Below are positions 23,412 through 33,029 of a stretch of DNA of 64,000 nucleotides, piece by piece. The first letter of the stretch is position 1, and each line of letters begins with the position of its first letter. The stretch is from Atriophallophorus winterbourni (Eukaryota > Platyhelminthes > Trematoda > Plagiorchiida > Microphallidae). The translations under genes were made by a program, and so were the position numbers. The notes under the pieces were generated by a model. The model was not told the origin of the DNA. It saw only the letters and a program-made list of their open reading frames with translations, and did no database searches. Location of the stretch: positions 62,001 to 126,000 of the forward strand of contig JACCGJ010000700.1 in assembly GCA_013407085.1 (NCBI GenBank), given 5' to 3'.

Positions 23412-24425
23412 TCATAATTCTTTTCTCACTAAAGCGTTTTCCAAAGCATAAGTGGAAGATGCGTTTAAAGGTATCCACGGAATATTGCTCCCAATTCGAT
23501 TACTACACTCGTGAGTTTTAGCGTTATAGCGAAATAAGAGTGGGCCTGTTTGAAACCACACTGTCCAATCAGGGTTCCTTGATATCAACAAAAGGGCCGC
23601 GCGTAGTCCTTCAAAGAATGTTACTGGTTCTTGATCTGGTGTGGTAGACAAATGTTTCATTGAATCGACCGTTAGTTTGTTTGGATCTACCCTGAAAACC
23701 ATCCGGTATTCAAATGGTTCGATGGATAACACTTTGTTTCTGTAGTCGAAAACTTCAGTTATTGAAGAGTTTGCGGTCTGAAGTCGAGCCAAACGTAGGG
23801 CAGGGGCTGGACCACGGGCTTCCCACGACAGCTTCGCGGCATACGCTACGTCTTTTGCACAATCAAAAAGCAAACCAGTAACTCTGCACGCTTTCACGAT
23901 TATTTTATCTTTGCCAGTGCGATGCTCCACATTTAGCTGAGCTACGCAAAATGTTCGTAGTGAAAACATCACAGGAGAGTCGAGTAAAAAACGCATAATT
24001 AAGTTCAGTACGGATTCCCCTAGACCACGTTGATCAGGAAATGCTCCAACAAGATGCACTGAGACGGTATCCTCAACCTGAATTAAATGTTCAGCGATTC
24101 GTGAAAGGAAATTTTCGACACGAGTCTGGGTGTCCAAATGAGCTATTACATGAAAACGGGGTAGTCGAAAAACAACGATGACACAAGATGTCGCATCATC
24201 CGAGGCCAGCATGCTCGGCTCGTCTGACAAATTATCAGACGGGAGCATTGCCATTTCACCTTGGTGCACGTACAAGACTCCTTTGGCAGAGGAAATGTGA
24301 TGAACTTCACGGCTAAAATCTTCTGCTGCTTTCTTTATCGATGAAAGTGAACATAAATGGTTGATAACAAATTGTGTCGATGGATTTTCCGGCAATTCCT
24401 GGTACCCATCGGAGACCAAAACCAT
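23412..24425 (-). CDS. NTAN1: Protein N-terminal asparagine amidohydrolase
   Basis: An uninterrupted 337-codon frame. NTAN1 converts an exposed N-terminal Asn to Asp, creating an N-degron that is then arginylated and recognised by ubiquitin ligases. Family hallmarks are clear: GVLYVHQGEMAM, then LASDDATSCVIVVFR with the conserved nucleophile-type Cys at residue 81. HLVGAFPDQRGLGES and an NVEHR stretch follow, as in the human protein (310 aa). The start ATG at 24425 gives a full-length N terminus. The gene is intronless, whereas vertebrate NTAN1 has many introns. It follows INTS6 on the same strand with very little space, and converges with glypican, whose stop is 188 bp away. No AATAAA is seen; a GATAAA lies just after the stop. 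A retro-derived origin is possible but not shown. Confidence 0.93.
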   Translation of the reverse strand: MVLVSDGYQELPENPSTQFVINHLCSLSSIKKAAEDFSREVHHISSAKGVLYVHQGEMAMLPSDNLSDEPSMLASDDATSCVIVVFRLPRFHVIAHLDTQTRVENFLSRIAEHLIQVEDTVSVHLVGAFPDQRGLGESVLNLIMRFLLDSPVMFSLRTFCVAQLNVEHRTGKDKIIVKACRVTGLLFDCAKDVAYAAKLSWEARGPAPALRLARLQTANSSITEVFDYRNKVLSIEPFEYRMVFRVDPNKLTVDSMKHLSTTPDQEPVTFFEGLRAALLLISRNPDWTVWFQTGPLLFRYNAKTHECSNRIGSNIPWIPLNASSTYALENALVRKEL

Positions 24426-24437
24426 GCCGGTGAGAAG

Positions 24438-24439
24438 CT
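24438..24439 (-). promoter_or_regulatory. Candidate trans-splice acceptor before NTAN1
   Basis: On the - strand the sequence reads cgagtcaccttttag followed 12 nt later by the NTAN1 ATG. The AG sits about 70 nt downstream of the INTS6 AATAAA. No matching 5' exon or donor is evident, so a spliced-leader addition site fits. A cis-spliced 5' UTR is the alternative. Confidence 0.5.
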
Positions 24440-24509
24440 AAAAGGTGACTCGAGTTAAATATTTGGAAAACAAATTTCGCAATTGACAAGTCAATCATCG
24501 TGAGATTAT

Positions 24510-24515
24510 TTTATT
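24510..24515 (-). terminator. INTS6 poly(A) signal AATAAA
   Basis: AATAAA on the - strand about 140 nt after the INTS6 stop codon, in an A/T-rich stretch (gtgaataaaataatc). Confidence 0.6.
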
Positions 24516-24653
24516 CACAAATCTATTATGTACAAAATACTGATAGGTTTTCTGGATACAAATACACCAGAACTTGGGTTCAGAAAACGAACCTCAAGTC
24601 CTTATTGGTCCATTAAAGACCGGTTTTATACAAGGCGTTCCTATTTAGCGGGA

Positions 24654-24886
24654 TCAAGCAAACCCATTTAGCTGAACATTGTTGCTCTGACGTAAAGGTT
24701 TTGTGAGGCGCTCTGTGTCAGGTAATCGATCATTTTGCAAGATACAGGAGCACCAGTCCTTTAGTAAATAATAAAGACTAGACCGCTTAAATCGCAAGGC
24801 TTCAGACATTAGAGCCGAGATCGCAGCATATTTTTGTCCAATGGTTCCGCAGAGTTTGCCTAGTTTGTCCAAAATCTTCTGGCCAT
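24654..24886 (-). CDS. INTS6 exon 9 (terminal)
   Basis: DGQKILDKLGKL... to ALRFKRSSLYYLLKDW, matching the end of the INTS6 C-terminal domain ('EASRFKKRMLIEQLENFL'). A short divergent tail and stop follow at 24654. Acceptor tctactgcag. Confidence 0.9.
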
Positions 24887-27345
24887 CTGCAGTAGAAAAT
24901 TTTGTGTTAATTATATCACTCAAAAACGTGTACGCTGTGGAAAGAACACTCACCGATGAAAGGCTCGCGTATAATGCCTATCACATCGCGAATCAGCTCC
25001 TCGTTGGTAACAAAGACGTCTTTCATTGGGGGTTGGTGCGCATTGTCGGAACGGGTATTCGTTGGTACTGATTTATTCATAATGCCTTGACCTTCAGTGG
25101 ATTCATATGACAAATGCAACTTACTCGAAAAGCTATTGTTTTGGATTGAATGGTCAGGGTAGTGATTGAGAGAGAATTCCCTCCAGTTCAGATGATTGAT
25201 ATGCGGAGGAAGAGGACCTGAGCTTAAAATGTATTAATGAAGGTAAGCATACCCTTGTTTCTGCTAGCGCCTAAAAACGCAGTTGAGTGATTTCTTTTGC
25301 GCATCGGGCTAGGTAGCGAAGCATTCGCACCACCAGCAACATTGGAAAATTCCATTCCCTCGACATAGACTTCATCTGCCACGAATGCATTCGATTTCTT
25401 TCGAAAAGGATTGCCGAACGTGTCCAAACGTTCTGAATTGGGAGTAAATTCTCTCGGTAAAGGATCTCTTGTTCGTCCAGTATGATAGTTCAAATAATCC
25501 CCCATGGATGCAATAGGTTGCTGGTACAGAAGCTCCGAATTGCGATCGATTGATCCGTCTGTGAGCATAACATCGACATTCAATCGCATTTTGCGAAGAT
25601 ATGTACGAAGTTTTCCTCTTTTTATATCTGTAAAGCGGTTGCATGGTTGTATTTTAGACCGAGAGGAACGAGTCCCAAGATCAGCTCGTAAATCGCCATA
25701 AGGCCAAAGTGTTTTGGGTATAAATGAAGGAATCTTGGATAAAGGTTATCAGATAAAAACCTACTGTAATCACAGTATCGATTTCTTCTATGACGGGAGA
25801 CTGTAAGAGCCTTTCGAATTCGTTTTTCGCTAATTGTTTAACGCGTTGTAACGTGTGTTTGATAGAGAACGGTAGCGCACCCTCTACTTTGTCAGCTTTC
25901 AGAATGCCATTACAAGTGTGGCTTAATTTTTTAGAAATAGATTGAAAGTAATAACGTGGAATGGTATCCAGATAATGGAGAAATTGCAATCCCCAAGAGT
26001 CTAGTTTTTCGAGATTTGATGGTTTTGCTCCTATGAAAATGAACATATATAAAAGTGAAACATTACTTATAAGATTTAATAATACAGGGTAATTGTAAGG
26101 AAGCAAATTCAGCTGAACCGTTTCTAAATCAGATAAGATTTTCAGGAAGCCGATTGTCGCGCCTTTCCCATTTTTATCCTGGCCATAACAAGGCCAAATT
26201 TTGTCAGGATCAAACTTCAATAAGTGATTCGTAAAAGAAGATGGTTCAAGCTCGTATTTATCGGAGGGAATTTCAGAAAATACGACAGCAGGCTCTTGTG
26301 TTGGTGACACAAAAATATAAGGATGAACTGGTCTTGGAGGCTAAAAATCAATAATGAGTACGAATATTTTACCATATTTTCGATTGTAAGATCGTCTTCT
26401 GGCCAAAATGTTTCTGGAATAGGCCATACGGGCACATGTTTAACAAATTGCTTAACATATAACATTTCTTTGTGTATTGTCGACGATGAGTCTGATGAAG
26501 ATTTCATTGAGAAATTCACAATGACGAAGGATTGACATTTGGAAACAATTGATTCCAAACATTGCTGCAGTTCTCGGTTATCAGTGACTATAAAGCTTTT
26601 TCCTCCAGACGATTCGGACATCTGAATGCATGTTGCCGTATTACCATGCGTGATATTTTCATGTGAAAAACCAAACTCGTGAAAAGAAGGAAAACGCAAC
26701 ACAACTGTATATAGTCTGTAATCCCAACGAAATGGGGCATCCGTAAGTACGTGCTGCACGAATTCTGTCTCCACAGCTCCTATGGGAAAAGACTATCGAT
26801 TTACATTAAACATGAAAAAAATTACTTCGCAGTTGATATCATCAGATATATTACAACATCCGTCGGATATGCATAAAATGACACCCGGATTAACATACGA
26901 CGGCAAAATACCCTACAACGTTAAGTTGAATCGTTAAAATACCTGCGCATAATTTTCGTCGCCTGATCCTAAACGGTAGAGATTGAGTATACGAAAGGCT
27001 CGTTGTATGCCATATTCAAGCGATACGGTACCACTGATTTTGATTTTACATAAAGCTGCGCGCAAACTTTGAATATCTACATTTTGCACCCAGCCAAATA
27101 ACTACGAAAATATTAAACAGAAACAAATACCTTGATATAATCCTTGTCCGAGTCCAATGTGAGTAAAACATATTTGTCCACTCTTGATTTGGAAAGGCGA
27201 GTCTTTTTGAAGTATGTAATAAAAAAATTCTAACCTTGTAAAACAATTCAACAGCATTTTTCGCAACATCTAAAAACGTAGTCCCTTGAATAGTGCGCTG
27301 GCTCATTGACGCGCTATTGTCAATCAGTAAAACAATCGTCGTCAT
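24654..27345 (-). CDS. INTS6: Integrator complex subunit 6
   Basis: Nine exons: 27345-27235, 27202-27131, 27101-26943, 26912-26826, 26768-26373, 26340-25765, 25733-25253, 25217-24954 and 24886-24654. They give 792 residues (human about 887). Integrator binds RNA polymerase II, processes snRNA 3' ends and attenuates transcription; INTS6 helps recruit PP2A. The N terminus is a VWA domain starting MTTIVLLIDNSASM, with the DxSxS MIDAS at residues 9-13 and a later CISDG. EPFRWD-type, WPIPETFWP, DKYELEPS, LPYNYPVLL, PIASMGDYLNY and DTFGNPF blocks match human INTS6 in order. The C terminus (EELIRDVIGIIREPFI, then a helical stretch with ALRFKRSSLYYLL) matches the INTS6 C-terminal domain. All introns are 29-67 bp. 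The start ATG at 27345 matches the family N terminus. Boundaries of intron 4 are the least certain. Confidence 0.94.
24954..25217 (-). CDS. INTS6 exon 8
   Basis: 88 codons, GPLPPHINHLNW... to ...IREPFI. Acceptor aagctcag, donor ATC G|gtgagt. The end begins the conserved C-terminal helical domain. Confidence 0.88.
25253..25733 (-). CDS. INTS6 exon 7
   Basis: About 160 codons from IPSFIPKTLWPYGDLRADL through PIASMGDYLNY and LDTFGNPFRKK. The last two are diagnostic INTS6 motifs. Leaves in phase 1 at AAG G|gtatgc. Confidence 0.9.
25765..26340 (-). CDS. INTS6 exon 6 (may contain a 36-bp in-frame intron)
   Basis: 192 codons if unspliced, including DKYELEPS and LPYNYPVLL. Bases 26031-26066 have a gtaatg donor and a tttcatag acceptor. 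Removing them keeps the frame and deletes a hydrophobic stretch (SLLYMFIFI) with no counterpart in human INTS6. Splicing here is likely but not certain. Confidence 0.85.
26373..26768 (-). CDS. INTS6 exon 5
   Basis: 132 codons containing APFRWDYRLYTVVLRFPSF, a QCLESIVSKCQSFVIVNF block and HVPVWPIPETFWPEDD. The acceptor is set at ggtggag|ACA to keep frame. An upstream ccatag|ga does not fit the phase. Donor ATG|gtaaaa. Confidence 0.85.
26826..26912 (-). CDS. INTS6 exon 4 (VWA ISDG motif)
   Basis: 29 codons with NPGVILCISDG, matching human 'EPAIIITITDG'. Donor taken as GAA|gtaatt. A second in-frame donor (AAT|gtaaat) lies 24 nt downstream, so the 3' end could extend by eight codons. Confidence 0.75.
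26943..27101 (-). CDS. INTS6 exon 3
   Basis: 53 codons (LFGWVQN... to ...NYAQ), matching the VWA helix and 'AGWKEN...LGQSLRTAFDLLN'. Acceptor tattttcgtag, donor CAG|gtattt. Confidence 0.9.
27131..27202 (-). CDS. INTS6 exon 2
   Basis: 24 codons, TRLSKSRVDKYVLLTLDS, matching human 'RARDPASRGDRYMLVTF'. It lies between introns of 32 and 29 bp. Confidence 0.9.
27235..27345 (-). CDS. INTS6 exon 1 (VWA start, MIDAS)
   Basis: 37 codons from ATG. LIDNSASM gives the metal-ion site and GTTFLDVAKNAVELF matches human GTTYLDTAKGAVETF. Donor AAG|gttaga opens a 32-bp intron. Confidence 0.93.
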
Positions 27346-27446
27346 AGTAACAGCTCAAGGCCGCCGGTATACAACCAATTAGAATGAGAGTAAGCACGAC
27401 AGCCAGCGATCACAATCTAACCTGACTAACTAAAGCCGTGCGCGCG

Positions 27447-27452
27447 TATATA
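27447..27452 (-). promoter_or_regulatory. Possible TATA-like element upstream of INTS6
   Basis: TATATA flanked by alternating GC (acatatatacgcgcgc on the - strand), about 100 nt before the INTS6 ATG. No splice-acceptor-like site lies in this leader, in contrast to NTAN1 and DHX35. INTS6 could thus be the promoter-proximal gene. Sequence resemblance only. Confidence 0.25.
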
Positions 27453-27715
27453 TGTAACGCTCTTAGCCTGATCGCGTTTTGATTGGTTGATTTTTTCTGG
27501 AGGCTCATCTAGAGAAATTGCACATTTTTTGGCAAAAATGTTGCCGGTTTTCAAGGAATTATTATATTTGGTCAATATTTTTATTAGGTATTATTTTTAT
27601 CATTAATTTTCTTCATATTATAACTTATTTACTTTCAGTAATACATTCGAACATTGTCCGTTTGTATTAAATTGCTCTTGTGGAACGTCTATAATATCGA
27701 TTGATTCATTGTTCT

Positions 27716-27928
27716 ATGCCGTCCTCCCGACTATTTTCAGTTCAACACGCTCTGCTCTTTTCTTGTTTCGGAATGGTCTTTGCTCCATATTTAATTGACC
27801 AACCCGCTCTGTTTCATAATATTCATGTAACTATGTTTGGTTTTACATCCTTTGGCTTATCAGCTCAACTTGTGTTTAATGCGTCGGTTGCGCTTTGCAT
27901 AATTACAACGAGAAGAATGTTCCGGTAG
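27716..27928 (+). CDS. Hypothetical 70-residue two-pass membrane protein
   Basis: From ATG 27716 the frame codes about 70 residues with two hydrophobic segments (around HALLFSCFGMVFAPYLI and LVFNASVALCII) and a basic end (TTRRMFR). A good acceptor (tttactttcag, AG at about 27640) lies 75 nt upstream. It is divergent from INTS6 with about 370 bp between starts. I do not recognise the family, and a chance frame of this size is quite possible. Confidence 0.25.
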   Translation: MPSSRLFSVQHALLFSCFGMVFAPYLIDQPALFHNIHVTMFGFTSFGLSAQLVFNASVALCIITTRRMFR

Positions 27929-28518
27929 TATAATCAATTTTCTTGTTTTGGGCTCTGTCACGTTCTTCCTGTGATTATCTTAAGTTAAGACTTAAAGTAG
28001 CTGCTTCATAGTGCATAACCATCTTACAGCGTAGGAGCAATTATGTATGGTTGTCAGTTACTTTTTACCTTTTGGATGATTAACTGATGACAAAACGAAA
28101 TCCGTTTGAAGGTTAGGTTTTGGATCGTGTGTTGTTCATAACACAAAAAAGTATAGTATCCACCCCTTTGGGTGTGTTAGTGCGGTTGAGCTTCACAATA
28201 ACTCTATCAAAATTATTTCAATTTTAAAATTTGGACTGAGAGATTCAAAATTACGTCTAGGCGCGCACGATAGAGAACAATTCGAGATTTTCATAATCGA
28301 TTGTGTCGAGCGTTGGTTTGTTCGATTATTTAAGCATAATATTTAGTTGAGTGTTCATGCGCGTAGGTGTGATGTGTAACCACGATGAACAGCATTCGTG
28401 GATAGGCGCTAACAAGGGACTGTTCAGTGAGGATATCTATTGTTTGTTACATGTAATGCAAACTGGTTGTGAATGTGAGCTCAGCTATAATAAACAAAAG
28501 TTCTAACAACCGTCCCAG

Positions 28519-28960
28519 TGGAATCATTGTACGTACGGCCATACAAGGAGCGGATTGCAACTCCGAACCTGTTTGACTTTTCGTACCGTCGTGTCAGGGC
28601 TGATTCGACTCTGCTGTTCAACATTCTGCATACAGTGAATCACCCACTTGAACACCTGTTTAATCAGCAAGAAGCACATAGTAGCATATCTCATTCCACA
28701 CTCTAGATCAAATTGTGGAAGGTACTTCTTTGCAGTCGGACTTTGTTTTTATATGGAACTCTTGGCCCCATACATCATTTGCACATAAAGGTTGAAGGTG
28801 TTCAAGGATGAACTTGACAAGTATATGTTGACCAAATACCATCACGCACCACCGTACATAAATCGACTTTCCATATTGACAAAACATCTTTATTCTGGTT
28901 ACTACAAAGTATTTGATTTTTAAGCCATTAAAACCTTGAATTACCTTGAGTTGGTGTCCA
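28519..28960 (+). mobile_element. LINE-A (CR1/jockey-like) 3' fragment
   Basis: Matches the coding end and 3' UTR of the 40.6-42.6 kb element, with several stops and indels. Examples are ggagcggattgcaact and gaacttgacaagtatatgtt. Ends ccttgaattaccttgagt, the same tail type. Confidence 0.8.
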
Positions 28961-28989
28961 GTGTTCGTACAGCTAAACGTTACCAAGGA

Positions 28990-29530
28990 TAATGAATATC
29001 TACCTTCGCCCTACGATGGAGTATGCGGTAGAGGTCTGGGCTCCTTGGCTGCGAAAAGATATTGCTCTCTTCGATAGAATCTATCATAGAACAACAAAGT
29101 TAGTGATGGGTCTATGCGAATTTACCCAAAGGAGGATACGACGCGACATTATTTTGACCTATAAAATTGTGAGTGCTAAAGGACATACACAAAAACTTGA
29201 TTTGTGTGTCAAGAAAGTGACACGCAGACATACCCTATCCCTTTACGTTCCAAGTTCCCGTGTTGATTGTCGGCGCCATTTTTTCGCCGTACGTGCTATA
29301 TTTCTTTGGAATTCCCTACCCCAACATGTGGTGGACTCTCCTTGCCTGGCGATTTTTAAAACGAAATTGGACTTGCACTTGCAAACGAAGATCATTCGTG
29401 AGCCTTACATTTGATATTCTCTATGGCTTTTATACTATTGTATTATCATGTTTTTACTCCTACCGTAATCCTGTGGTGTTGTAAAGTATTAACTTTTTAA
29501 CCATAAATCCTCGAATCCTTGAATCCTAGG
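28990..29530 (+). mobile_element. LINE-C (CR1/jockey-like) 3' fragment
   Basis: Open for about 140 codons: IYLRPTMEYAVEVWAPWLRKD, FTQRRIRRDIILTYKI, VDCRRHFFAVRAIFLWNSLP. This is the C-terminal region after the reverse transcriptase of CR1/jockey-type LINEs. The 3' end carries a repeated tail (ctcgaatccttgaatcct). An internal deletion removes the 'RPYEERI' part. Confidence 0.8.
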
Positions 29531-30039
29531 CGCGCTGAAATGGATTGCCATCTTGGTTAATGGTAGGTGCAGAATGCACCGAAGCCGGCATTATTCAAAA
29601 CAGCAAGTACATCAGTGAATATGCAGTTCAGTTAATTATTTGTCATTTGAGAGTACAGCCAAGTTTCGAATACCATTTGCACAGCTGTGGTATACTCAAA
29701 CTAGAATTCGTTTAAGTTGTTCATCGAGAAGATACACAACTTACGGTACTGTAAGCTCAATGTGGTTATTATTTCACCGCTTTTGTTCGACTGACTCCAC
29801 GATAGCCGGTAGCTTGAACTTTTTCTATTATCATCAGGTTGCTTAGTTTACAATGAGTTGCTTTATATTAATGAGTCCTTTCAGATTACAACTAAGCAGA
29901 AAATCTGTAGTCAGTGCTCGATATCCAAATCAAGCCGTATGAAAAAGAATAGCATGACAAAATGTGTTCGACTTTATGCATTGACAATTTAGACCAGATA
30001 TTATGATAATCGTTACAATGAGACATCCCACACAGAGTT

Positions 30040-30235
30040 TTCATTTGTGAAAGCATGAGCCTGATCCTGGTAGGCGAGCCAAGATACTGACAAGTTGCTC
30101 AGGCCTAGATAGGCATGAGAAATAAAATGGCAGTGAGACTCGGCGTGTTTCAGCATGTAGTTGCTACCGGTGGCAAACAAGTTTGGCGAGATGTTGATCG
30201 CACAGCACGGAAGTACTGCACGTTTGCACGTCCGT
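30040..30235 (-). repeat. R1 SINE-like repeat, diverged
   Basis: gaaagcatgagcctgatcct ... cacggaagtactgcacg. Confidence 0.75.
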
Positions 30236-30249
30236 GCGCATCCACCATT

Positions 30250-30480
30250 CTACGCCGTTGATAACTCATTGCTACCTAAACTGTAGGAAGCAATTTTATT
30301 CTGTCCGTGTTTTGTATGTGAAGTACTTTACATTCAACCAATTTAAAACTAAATTTGACAAGTTCTTATCAAATCATTCTTTTCAAACCCGGTATTATTT
30401 TTCCAAAGAACGCTTTCCCGGTTTCCTTACATTTTATTTTTTAAGCTAAATGCTTTTTCCACCATTATACAACTTCAAAT
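30250..30480 (+). mobile_element. CR1-like LINE 3' fragment, diverged
   Basis: Reads NCRKQFYSVRVLYVKYFT then FKTKFDKFL. This parallels 'DIRRNFFSVRICFTWN...FASKLDEF' of LINE-B. Confidence 0.6.
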
Positions 30481-30944
30481 AGTTTACAATCGCATGTAAT
30501 CGATAAATTTTCAAACTCAAGGTGAATTTTTTTCAGACATATCAGTCCAACTCGAAAACCCTTGTTGAGCTGTCATAAAGCAACTATAAGTTTCTGTTCT
30601 TTGTGAGTTTACGTATTTTACAATTGACCGAATCCAAGCGCGGTTAAACAAGCCATTCCACTGTCCCGATTCCGTATTAGTTGCAAATTCATCGTATTGT
30701 CTTAAGCTGCTCGAATTTTACGAAATCAATACATCTTTACTGTATGCTATCAGTAATCGTTTCTTTGTTTCGGTTGGTTGGCTAAAACCGAGGCGGATAG
30801 ATGACATTTACACGCATCGGCCTGATTATAATCCCACGAAATCGTGTGTTTGTCTGTCGCTCAACTGCGGCCCCCATAGGAAGGACTATATCATTTAAAA
30901 AATAGTATTGGAGTTGAGGTATTGTAATTCACCCTAAACTGAAG

Positions 30945-31085
30945 TAATGTGTTACTCACATCCCCCGAAATTACACTCCATTACCGGTTTCTGGCTGTTT
31001 GCCGTCAACAGGTGGAGACAGTTAGATTAGGTTCTGCGAGCCTTGAAACAGTGGATACAGTTATACTTGGCATGAGGCTGTATCA
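30945..31085 (+). repeat. R3 dispersed repeat
   Basis: ccattaccggtttctggctg, then tttgccgtcaacaggtggag and gccttgaaacagtggata. Shared with six other copies. Confidence 0.7.
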
Positions 31086-31089
31086 TGGT

Positions 31090-32310
31090 CAATCTGCGGT
31101 CGCACTAGACACGAGAATTTAAAATGGGACAAAATGGAAGATGCCTCGAGTGCTTGACCAGAAATCACTATGTGATTCTGTTTGAACACCGTGGTTCGTT
31201 ATTTGAACCCTATGTAAAACAGTCGAGTATAACTTTGTTCACCCTAAACTGTATTTGAATTAGCCGCTCACTTTTTACCTCTCTCAGTATATACCTAAAA
31301 ATTTATCGATATCGGATGTGGCTTTTACATCCGTCCAAATAAACTCCAGTTAGACTTATTCAAAGGCAATTTCGTCATGTAGTCGTTTCAATCACATATT
31401 TCGCAAAGTTGATGAAAACCGGGGTTAAGATTATTCTCCTTAACGTAATTTTACCGAGCATGTTTGTGACCACAACAGTTCGGCTTTATAAATAAGTTGG
31501 CCCTAGGTTGAGAAGCTAGTCCAAGGCGCTTGTACTCCTGTGCAGGAAGTAAGCAGGCTTCGGGTTTGAGTTGTGAACCTGCAAAAAGAATCATTATGGT
31601 TGAAAACTTACCAAATGTTCTAATGTGTAAAATGGGCTACGAGGACTCACTCGCGATACGGTATTTTTAAATAGTTTGTTGTAATTCCGTTCATCTAATA
31701 CGTAATTTGCTTTTCCTGGCATCCATCACTGGTGTATATTGTGCCTCCAGAAAAATGCTATTGAAAATTTCTTTGCTTAATTCAAATATCGCTTATAGTC
31801 TCCGGCACAATTGGTGCTGATATTAGTAATGCATCCTTAGAATATCGGATCACATATACCTTGATACGTAGTAGTCGTCGTGAGCTTCTGACCCGCCTTT
31901 CCAGCTTCATATACTACTTATTTGTATATTCTCGCTTCAACTAAAAATAAACCATCCCTCTCTGTGTGGAGTTTTTGTAGATATATCAAAACAGTAACAG
32001 ATGTTTCACTCTATCTATTGCGGGACTTAAATGAATACCCAAACTATGCGCAATATCCGATTACAACTGAGGGTTTATCTTGGAATTTACAAAAAGAAAC
32101 GTATTTGCTTTCGTATCAAAACCAGCCACGACCCATTTATCATGTGGGTCTAAAACAATCACGTACCGCTTACCTTCAAGCAGCGATGTCAGATTCCAAG
32201 TATTCCGAAAAACCGTACAAGTTTTTGATTATATAAAGGAAACGGTCATTGGAAATACTGTTTAACGGTTGATTTAAAGTATAACGTTGTTCATTGTAAT
32301 CTAACCTACC
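31090..32310. other. Intergenic, nothing recognised
   Basis: AT-rich sequence with no supported gene. A short phrase (aatcactatgtgattctg) recurs near 32950 and may extend the R3 family. Confidence 0.5.
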
Positions 32311-32319
32311 CGCATCACT

Positions 32320-32440
32320 TGAACTTACACACCACGACCGGTTTGCGTCTTTTTGCCGTCAGCATGTGGATACAGTAAAGATTAGGTTCAGTTAGCTTTG
32401 AGACAGTGTAAGAGTAGTGAATAATTTATACTTGAAAGCA
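32320..32440 (+). repeat. R3 dispersed repeat
   Basis: caccacgaccggtttgcgtc ... gattaggttcagttagcttt. Confidence 0.65.
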
Positions 32441-32524
32441 ATTGTTCAAAGATGTTCAAATAGCGAAACACAGACTGATTCCGATCAAGCGCCCAAGAGG
32501 CTTAAGGTGACCAGTGTATTGCAG

Positions 32525-32650
32525 TGCTCACTTACCCGGCACTTGCATACCACGACCGGTTTCCGGGTGTTTACCGTCACTAGGTGGAAACCGTAACTGT
32601 AGTTTCAGTTGGCCTTGAAGCAGTGCAAAGTAATAAACAAAGTTTGACTT
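32525..32650 (+). repeat. R3 dispersed repeat
   Basis: ataccacgaccggtttccgg ... ggccttgaagcagtgcaaag. Confidence 0.65.
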
Positions 32651-32684
32651 GAATATCACCGTAAAATAAGTTTTCTACAAAGAC

Positions 32685-32860
32685 CAGCGGAATCAGTTGA
32701 GGTTTTCGCTTCAAACTCGATGAGTACATGACGAACCATGCGTTATGTGGCCTTACCTATTAATTTCTGGAATATCATAGATTTTTACCCTATATTGTTA
32801 TTGTCAAGCTTACCACCTTTTCTACTATAAAACTTTCTAAGTTCTGAGTCCAAATGCGGA
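32685..32860 (+). mobile_element. LINE-B 3' fragment
   Basis: gaggttttcgcttcaaactc, atgacgaaccatgcg and ctataaaactttctaagttc match the end of the 58.9-59.5 kb element. Confidence 0.75.
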
Positions 32861-33029
32861 ATCGCAAAGTTGTGGTGTGTAAGTGTAGTAAATTTGAGCT
32901 GAACACTATATGTGTCAATTATAAGTGTCTCAATCACTGGACCCGGAATCACTATGTGATTTTGTATTCGAACATCGTACATCTTTGCCAGTACCCAACG
33001 AAACCGTGATATACAGGCTAGCATTAAAT

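Noticed and set aside
26769..26825. Alternative INTS6 intron 4 acceptor at ccatag (26780)
   Set aside because: It would break the reading frame between the ISDG exon and the PFRWD exon; the acceptor after ggtggag keeps it.
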